DNA from: Pseudolabrys sp.
GTDB lineage: Bacteria > Pseudomonadota > Alphaproteobacteria > Rhizobiales > Xanthobacteraceae
Assembly (NCBI GenBank): GCA_030655215.1
Contig: JAURVZ010000003.1
Location: 27,995-91,994 of the forward strand
DNA length: 64,000 bases
Direction: 5' to 3'
Part shown: positions 59,056 to 64,000 of the stretch, piece after piece
Layout of the letters: each line of letters begins with the position of its first letter
Position numbering within the stretch: position 1 is the stretch's first letter
Made by a program: the position numbers and the translations under genes
Notes under the pieces: generated by a model
Databases searched by the model: none
What the model was told of the DNA's origin: nothing
What the model saw: only the letters and a program-made list of their open reading frames with translations

Positions 59056-60258
59056 ATGCCGGAAACGCCCTTTGCCGGTCCCGTTGGCGCCACGCCGCGG
59101 GAACGGCTGTTGACCTCCTTGATGCTGCTTTGGCTGGCCGGCGGCGCTCTGCGCCTGACCATCCTGGCCGTGCCTCCTGTCATCCCGCAAATTCAAAATC
59201 AGCTCGGCATGAGCGCGACGCAGATCGGCATTTTGACCGGCCTGCCGTCAATGCTGCTGGCGCTGGCCGCCGTGCCGGGGTCGCTGCTGATCGCCAAGCT
59301 CGGCGTGCGCACCGCGCTGGTCATTGGCCTGATCGCCACAGCTTTGGGTGGCGCGCTGCGCGGCGCCTTGCCGGATGTCTACTGGCTCTATGTCATGACA
59401 ATTGTCATGGGCGCCGGCGTGGCCATCATGCAAGTGACCATGCCGACCGCGGTGCGCGCCTGGCTGCCCAACCGCATCGGCTTTGCCACCGCCGTCTATA
59501 CCAACGGGCTTTTGGTCGGCGAGATTTTCCCGGTCGCGCTGATGCTGGTGCTCGTCCTGCCGCTGGTCGGCGGCAGCTGGGAATGGGCTTTTGTGGTCTG
59601 GAGCGTGCCCGTTGCCATCATCGCCGTTATGGTGATGACCCTCGCGCCACGCGCCGTGATCAACGCGACCGCAGTCCGCCGCAAATGGTGGCCGGATTGG
59701 CGCAACATGCTGATCTGGCGGCTCGGCATCATCCTCGGCACATGCAATGCGACGTATTTCGCGACCAATGCCTTCCTGCCGCCCTATCTTGAAAAGATCG
59801 GCCAAGGCGAGTGGACCAGCGCCGCGCTGTCCGGTTTGAATATCGGCCAGTTGCCGGCCTCCTTCATTCTGCTTGCTGTCGCCGGCCGCATGGAGCGCAA
59901 AGTCTGGCCTTATGTATTCTGCGGATTGCTGTGCCTCTTCTCGACGATCGGTATCGTCTACGGCACCGGTGCTTGGATCGTCGTCGCGGCGTCGCTGCAG
60001 GGCTTCGCCAATGCCGGCGTGCTGATTCTGGCGCTTGCCTTGCCGCCCTTGCTCAGCCCGCCGGACGATGTGCATCGGGTCACCGCGGCCATGTTCACCA
60101 TCAGCTATAGCTGGGCCGTATTTGTGCCGGTGATCAGCGGCGCATTGTGGGACATGACGAACATCGCGGCGATGGCGTTCCTGCCGATCGCATTATGCGG
60201 TATCGTGCTGGTGTTCCTCGCACCGGCGATCAACCACGTTCCGCGAACAGAGGCTTAA
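59056..60258 (+). CDS. MFS transporter (CynX/NimT-like)
   Basis: The 400-residue protein has twelve hydrophobic segments and the MFS intracellular loop motif in the form LLIAKLGVRTALVIGLI between helices two and three. The N-terminus GALRLTILAVPPVIPQIQNQ resembles the cyanate/nitroimidazole-type family. It is divergent from the PPP phosphatase across only 54 bases and its stop lies four bases before the thioesterase start, so it is co-transcribed with that gene. Substrate is unknown; organic anions are likely. Confidence 0.9.
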   Translation: MPETPFAGPVGATPRERLLTSLMLLWLAGGALRLTILAVPPVIPQIQNQLGMSATQIGILTGLPSMLLALAAVPGSLLIAKLGVRTALVIGLIATALGGALRGALPDVYWLYVMTIVMGAGVAIMQVTMPTAVRAWLPNRIGFATAVYTNGLLVGEIFPVALMLVLVLPLVGGSWEWAFVVWSVPVAIIAVMVMTLAPRAVINATAVRRKWWPDWRNMLIWRLGIILGTCNATYFATNAFLPPYLEKIGQGEWTSAALSGLNIGQLPASFILLAVAGRMERKVWPYVFCGLLCLFSTIGIVYGTGAWIVVAASLQGFANAGVLILALALPPLLSPPDDVHRVTAAMFTISYSWAVFVPVISGALWDMTNIAAMAFLPIALCGIVLVFLAPAINHVPRTEA

Positions 60259-60262
60259 AACC

Positions 60263-60658
60263 ATGCGTGATGTACCGATTGGCGCCAAAGGCACCGACAC
60301 ATTGCGCGTAACGCCGGCGCACCTCGCCAATCAGTTCAAGGATGCGCTGCTGCCGAAAGTGTTCGCGACGCCGATGATGATCACCATCATGGAAAATGCG
60401 GCGCTGAACGCCGTCCGCGACTATCTGGAACCGGGCGAAAGCTGCGTCGGCACCCTCGTGAATGTCCGCCATCTGGCATCGACCCCGGCCGGCCATATCG
60501 TCACGGCGACGGCGGAGGTTACAAAAGTAGACGGGCGCAAAATCGAGTTTACCGTCAGCGCGCGGGATGAAGATGAAGAAATAGGCAACGGCACGCACGA
60601 GCGCATGGTGGTCGACATGGCGCGCATCGCCGAACGCCTGGACAGCAAAAAGCGCTAG
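60263..60658 (+). CDS. Hotdog thioesterase, FlK-like
   Basis: The 131-residue protein is a hotdog-fold acyl-CoA thioesterase similar to fluoroacetyl-CoA thioesterase FlK. The candidate triad is T36, E44 (FATPMMITIMENAA) and H70 (NVRHLASTP). Its spacing of 8 and 26 residues equals that of T42, E50 and H76 in FlK. FlK hydrolyses fluoroacetyl-CoA; most relatives have other, unknown acyl-CoA substrates. It is cotranscribed with the MFS gene upstream and its end overlaps the convergent MHS transporter gene by four bases. Confidence 0.85.
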   Translation: MRDVPIGAKGTDTLRVTPAHLANQFKDALLPKVFATPMMITIMENAALNAVRDYLEPGESCVGTLVNVRHLASTPAGHIVTATAEVTKVDGRKIEFTVSARDEDEEIGNGTHERMVVDMARIAERLDSKKR

Positions 60659-61941
60659 GCCTGTTCGGCCAGACTGCCGAGCCGATGCGCCGCCGCCAAA
60701 GCCAAAAGGCTGACCACGGCCGCCAGGATCAAATAGTAACTTGGCGCCACGGCGCTGCCGGTCGCCTCGATCAGCCAGACGGCGATGAACGGGGCAAAGC
60801 CGCCGAATACGGCAACCGCCACCGAATAGCTGACCGATAGCCCGGTCGCCCGCATCCGGGCCGGAAACAGCTCGGCCATCAGCGCCGGCAACGCCCCGAC
60901 ATAGAGCGCGGTCAGCACGCCGAGCGACACCTGCACCAGCAGCAGCTTTTCCATCGACGGGGCGCCGACCAGCCAGACAAAGGACGGCACGGCGATCACG
61001 GCAATGGCCAGCGCCGACAGGACGGAGATTGGAAACCGCCCCCAGCGGTCAGACAGCAACCCGACAAAGGGAACCACGACAACCTGAATGGAAGCGGTCA
61101 GCAGCGCCACGGCGAATGAGTTCGACGCCGTCAGTCCAAGATGTCGCGCCGCCAAAGTCGGCATGAACACAATCGTATAGGTCGCCACCGAGCCGAGCAC
61201 GATCAATCCGGTCGCGGCGGCGAGCCGCAATTTGTGCTCGCCGAACAAGGCAGCCACCGGCGACGGGCCGCTGCGCGCCAGTCTGACGTCCATCGTCTCG
61301 ATCAGGCGACGCCGGATGTAGTAGCCAACCGGCGCAATCAGCAGCCCGAACAGGAAGGGCAGCCGCCAGCCCCAGGAATTGATCTGCGCCTCGGTCAGCC
61401 CCTGCGTGATCGCAAAGCCGAAGCCGGTCGCCAGCACCGCGGCGACGCCCTGGCTGGCAAACTGCCAGCTTGCCAGATAGCCGCGCCGCGACGCGTCCTT
61501 TTCCGCGAGAAAGGCTGTGGCGCTGCCGAACTCGCCGCCGACGGCAAAGCCCTGCACCATGCGCGCCGAGACCAGAATGATCGGCGCCAGAATGCCGATC
61601 GAATGATAGTCCGGCACCACCGCGATCGTCGCGGATGCGCCGGCCATCATGATGATCGATACCTGGATCGCGCTCTTGCGGCCATGCCGGTCGGCATAGG
61701 CGCCGAGCACAACGGCGCCGAGCGGACGGATGACGAAGGTGACGCCGAAGGTCAGGAACGTCAGCAGCAGAGAGATGCCCGGCGTATCGGCGGGGAAAAA
61801 CAGCGTTGAGATAATGCCGGCGAAATAGCCGTAAACGACGATCTCAAACCAATCGAGCGCATTGCCCATGGAGACGGCGACGATATCGCCGTGCTTCGAC
61901 GAACCGGCTGTCGGCGCCGGTTGCAGGGACCTGGCATCCAT
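60655..61941 (-). CDS. MFS transporter, MHS (metabolite:H+ symporter) family
   Basis: The 428-residue protein has twelve membrane segments and the MHS features: GNALDWFEIVVYGYF at the start of helix one, IRPLGAVVLGAYADRHGRKS in the loop two-three, and LMAELFPARMRATGLSVSY in the second half. These import dicarboxylates, shikimate, proline-betaine or alpha-ketoglutarate with protons. The ATG at 61941 is chosen because the frame before it is not conserved. A 20-base inverted repeat lies 140 bases upstream, next to the preceding gene's stop. Substrate is unassigned. Confidence 0.9.
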   Translation of the reverse strand: MDARSLQPAPTAGSSKHGDIVAVSMGNALDWFEIVVYGYFAGIISTLFFPADTPGISLLLTFLTFGVTFVIRPLGAVVLGAYADRHGRKSAIQVSIIMMAGASATIAVVPDYHSIGILAPIILVSARMVQGFAVGGEFGSATAFLAEKDASRRGYLASWQFASQGVAAVLATGFGFAITQGLTEAQINSWGWRLPFLFGLLIAPVGYYIRRRLIETMDVRLARSGPSPVAALFGEHKLRLAAATGLIVLGSVATYTIVFMPTLAARHLGLTASNSFAVALLTASIQVVVVPFVGLLSDRWGRFPISVLSALAIAVIAVPSFVWLVGAPSMEKLLLVQVSLGVLTALYVGALPALMAELFPARMRATGLSVSYSVAVAVFGGFAPFIAVWLIEATGSAVAPSYYLILAAVVSLLALAAAHRLGSLAEQA

Positions 61942-62080
61942 AAAGCTTACAATCTCAACGGGCGGAATCGGCGACCACGCCAAATGCCGGCGCAATGGCC
62001 ATACGTTATGGCACCGCTGCCGGTCGATCCAGAGCAAACCTCCGGTTGGCAGCCATGCGAGCTGCCTCCGCCGCGCGTCA

Positions 62081-62100
62081 GTCTGACACCCAGGTCAGAC
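62081..62100. promoter_or_regulatory. Perfect inverted repeat GTCTGAC-N6-GTCAGAC
   Basis: Seven-base arms with a six-base spacer lie two bases beyond the stop of the 82-residue protein gene and about 140 bases upstream of the MHS transporter. No T tract follows on either side, so an operator or a weak terminator hairpin are both possible. Confidence 0.4.
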
Positions 62101-62102
62101 GC

Positions 62103-62351
62103 TCACGACTTTCTGCGCACCATCTTTTCAAATTTCGGCCGCAGCGGAATGACCTGCCCGCTCCGCGGATGCGACCGGTTCTCCAATTCGTGGCAGAAGG
62201 CCGACAGCTCCGCCTCCGAGATGTCATGAATTTTCATGCGCAGCTCCAGCTCGGCCATTTCCAGCAGCGAGGCGGCGCTGTCGCATTTGCAGAGCCTGGC
62301 GATTTCGATCGCCTCACTCACAGAACAGAGGGCTTCTTCAAGTCGCTTCAT
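62103..62351 (-). CDS. Small unknown protein, 82 residues
   Basis: The protein starts MKRLEEALCSVSEAIEIARL and is mostly helical, with LLEMAELELRMKIHDISEAE and a basic C-terminus (PKFEKMVRRKS). It has two Cys near residue 23 but no clear metal motif, signal peptide or membrane segment. The ATG at 62351 overlaps the stop of the upstream isochorismatase-like gene (ATGA), which supports a real gene. I do not recognise the family. A regulatory or accessory role for the neighbouring enzyme is a guess. Confidence 0.7.
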   Translation of the reverse strand: MKRLEEALCSVSEAIEIARLCKCDSAASLLEMAELELRMKIHDISEAELSAFCHELENRSHPRSGQVIPLRPKFEKMVRRKS

Positions 62352-62959
62352 GATCGTCCACCCAGCACGGCTGCTTCTTTCCAGGCCACGACACGCGACG
62401 TCGTCTTGATCCACGAGTCAGTCCGCATCACGTTTCCCCATAGCCCCATTAATTGTCGAACGAAGTCGTGCACCTGCAGCGACGGCGTATCGGTAAGCCC
62501 GTGGCTGGCCGACGCATCGGAGAGATAAGTCACTTGATGACCGCGGTGGAATGCGTCGATGGCCGTCGCCAGACAGGCCGCCTCGCCGGCGAAACCGGCC
62601 ATGACGAAGTTGCCGCTATTGTGCGTCATCACCTCGGCGAAGTGCTGGCTCGTGTAACAGGATGGCTGCTTGCGTTCGAAAATCGAATCCGTGCCATGCG
62701 GCTCGAAGCCGTCGATCCAGCCGGACAAACGCGCTGTCGAACTCGACAACACCGAACCGATCCAGCGCGTATGGGCAATCGGCATACCGATCATCCGCGC
62801 ATGCGCCAGCGCCGTCCGGCAATTGGCCAGCGCCTCCTGCACATTCGGCAAGGCGAGCGCGCGCGAAGTCGCCAGATACTCTTCCTGCAGATCGACCAGC
62901 ACCAGCGTCGGCAGTTTGGCCGCGTTCGTGAATGCCCTGAGATCGATGACCTGGTTCAC
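62348..62959 (-). CDS. Isochorismatase-fold cysteine hydrolase
   Basis: The 203-residue protein shows the Asp-Lys-Cys triad of the cysteine hydrolase branch: D23 in LVLVDLQEEY, K97 in FERKQPS and C129 in GFAGEAACLATAIDA. Members hydrolyse amides such as nicotinamide, N-carbamoyl compounds or biuret, or are of unknown use. The usual cis-peptide loop before the Cys is seen as VMAGF. It overlaps its neighbours on both sides by four bases (the GNAT gene upstream and the small gene downstream), so these three genes form one unit. Substrate is unknown. Confidence 0.9.
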   Translation of the reverse strand: MNQVIDLRAFTNAAKLPTLVLVDLQEEYLATSRALALPNVQEALANCRTALAHARMIGMPIAHTRWIGSVLSSSTARLSGWIDGFEPHGTDSIFERKQPSCYTSQHFAEVMTHNSGNFVMAGFAGEAACLATAIDAFHRGHQVTYLSDASASHGLTDTPSLQVHDFVRQLMGLWGNVMRTDSWIKTTSRVVAWKEAAVLGGRS

Positions 62960-64000
62960 GCTTGCCTCAGTGCGCCGGGGCGCAAGACATCACGTTCGGC
63001 GGATTTCTCGAGAACGCCCGGCGTATGCCAGCGGCCTTCCGGGCGAATGATCACGTAAGGGTCGGACTCAATCGACACTGCCTCGGGATGCGCTTCGACA
63101 TCGAGCACGATCTCGACGAAGCCGAATTCCGAGAACGACAGTTCGCGCGCTTCGTTCGGCACGCGGAAGCCGAATTGGCCATACCAGCCGACAAGACTCT
63201 CTTCCGACTGACCGTAGATGCGCGTGTAGCCCTTCATCCGGCACATCTCGATGCCGGCGCGGATCATCTGCTGGGCGAGTTTGTGGCCGCGAAATTCCTT
63301 GCGCACGGCGAGACGCTCGAGCTTGGCGAAGCCTGCGAAATACCGAATGCGCAGGCACGCCGCCGGCTCCTGGCCGACATAGCCGAGCAGATGCGTCGCC
63401 GAGAAATCGTTGCCGTCGAATTCCTCGCCATAAGGACAACGCTGCTCCGCCATATAGACGGCGCTGCGCACCGAAAACACGCGGGTCAACTCTTCCATCG
63501 TGCGCGCGACAGTGATCGACGGCGTGCCTTCGATCTCGGGAAGATAATTGTCGTAGATCGGCAGCGGCGCTGCTTCCTGCTCCGCGCGCGTATATTTATA
63601 AACTGTGGTGCTGACTTCGCCGGCATAGGTCGCGCCGCAGGTGAAACCGAGGCCTTCCAGCGTGTATTTGCCTTCCGGCGTCGAGGCGCAGGAATAGACG
63701 TCGACATCTTTATAGATCGGCGTGCTGATCTTCTGCAGCGTCAGCGACATGCCGCCGGACAGCGCGCCCCAGGCATGGGTGCACCAGATATAAATGCCGG
63801 CCGGTTTCTCATGTTGCGAGGCCAGCAGCGACGTGTCCGGATCGGTGCCCTTGAAGGTGCCGGCAACCAGTTGCCGCAAGCCTTCGTGGTTGAGCATCAG
63901 ATAGGCCTGGAAGCCCTCCGGCTTGCGCTCTCGCGAATTGAAATTCTCGCGCTTGGCGATCGCCCTGAATGAGTCATGGTTATGCGACACGACGCGGTGC
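62956..64000 (-). CDS. GNAT-family acyltransferase, possibly two domains, possibly incomplete
   Basis: A GTG at 63990 gives 344 residues, but the frame stays open to the window edge, so the true start may lie outside. The C-terminal part (about 155-300) is a GNAT domain with LERLAVRKEFRGHKLAQQMI as acyl-CoA loop, preceded by the FDGNDFSATHLLGYVGQEP strand region and followed by the GFRV strand. The N-terminal part (about 40-150) has TPEGKYTLEGLGFTCGA, which resembles the end of another GNAT domain, so tandem domains are likely. It is related in form to N-acyl-amino-acid and autoinducer-type synthases, without clear assignment. It overlaps the isochorismatase-like gene by four bases. Confidence 0.8.
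   Translation of the reverse strand, partial: HRVVSHNHDSFRAIAKRENFNSRERKPEGFQAYLMLNHEGLRQLVAGTFKGTDPDTSLLASQHEKPAGIYIWCTHAWGALSGGMSLTLQKISTPIYKDVDVYSCASTPEGKYTLEGLGFTCGATYAGEVSTTVYKYTRAEQEAAPLPIYDNYLPEIEGTPSITVARTMEELTRVFSVRSAVYMAEQRCPYGEEFDGNDFSATHLLGYVGQEPAACLRIRYFAGFAKLERLAVRKEFRGHKLAQQMIRAGIEMCRMKGYTRIYGQSEESLVGWYGQFGFRVPNEARELSFSEFGFVEIVLDVEAHPEAVSIESDPYVIIRPEGRWHTPGVLEKSAERDVLRPGALRQA

Overview
The window is a high-GC stretch of an alphaproteobacterial chromosome, most likely Hyphomicrobiales (the Bradyrhizobium, Rhodopseudomonas, Xanthobacteraceae side). This rests on GC-rich codon use, repeated intergenic palindromes of the type common in those genomes (8421-8501 and 9970-10053), solitary Bug-type binding proteins, IclR-regulated catabolic genes and a small SFPASDPPS-motif protein. 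No rRNA, tRNA, CRISPR array, insertion sequence, integrase or phage gene was recognised. No gene-free stretch exceeds 300 bases; the longest is 50153-50379.

Region 1 (1-22140) is catabolic. After a D-2-hydroxyacid dehydrogenase cut by the left edge and a degenerate REC-EAL protein, an amidohydrolase/decarboxylase is divergent from an IclR regulator. The regulator heads a plus-strand run: cyclase-family hydrolase, cupin, SDR, 3-hydroxyacyl-CoA dehydrogenase and a full branched-chain-type ABC importer (order K-G-F-H-M). A minus-strand run starts at a second IclR (22140) and holds a zinc alcohol dehydrogenase, a three-gene molybdenum hydroxylase of unusual domain layout, a metallo-beta-lactamase-fold hydrolase, a Bug binding protein and an IolD-like thiamine-diphosphate enzyme. 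The two runs converge at 11968-12288, where there is a bidirectional terminator and a 59-residue protein. Together they look like uptake and breakdown of a ring compound or carboxylate; the substrate cannot be read from sequence.

Region 2 (22284-58251) makes and exports a surface polysaccharide. About 25 genes run on the minus strand from an OPX-type export lipoprotein (50970) to gmhA (22284), often with 4-base stop/start overlaps. They include nine glycosyltransferases, CapD-like and nucleotide-sugar dehydrogenase enzymes, a carbamoyltransferase, two methyltransferases, a deacetylase-like protein, Wzm/Wzt, a Wzz-tyrosine kinase, two polymerase/ligase-type membrane proteins and an outer-membrane barrel. 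A divergent plus-strand group adds the initiating phosphotransferase, a tenth glycosyltransferase and a membrane protein fused to a GmhB heptose phosphatase. A minus-strand group adds a PPP phosphatase, an ABC flippase-type half transporter and a nucleotidyltransferase-fold protein. Wzy/Wzz/OPX parts and Wzm/Wzt parts occur together, which suggests two export routes or two glycans from one locus.

Region 3 (59056-64000) holds two MFS transporters, a thioesterase with FlK-like catalytic spacing, a small unknown protein, an isochorismatase-fold hydrolase and a GNAT protein whose frame stays open to the right edge.
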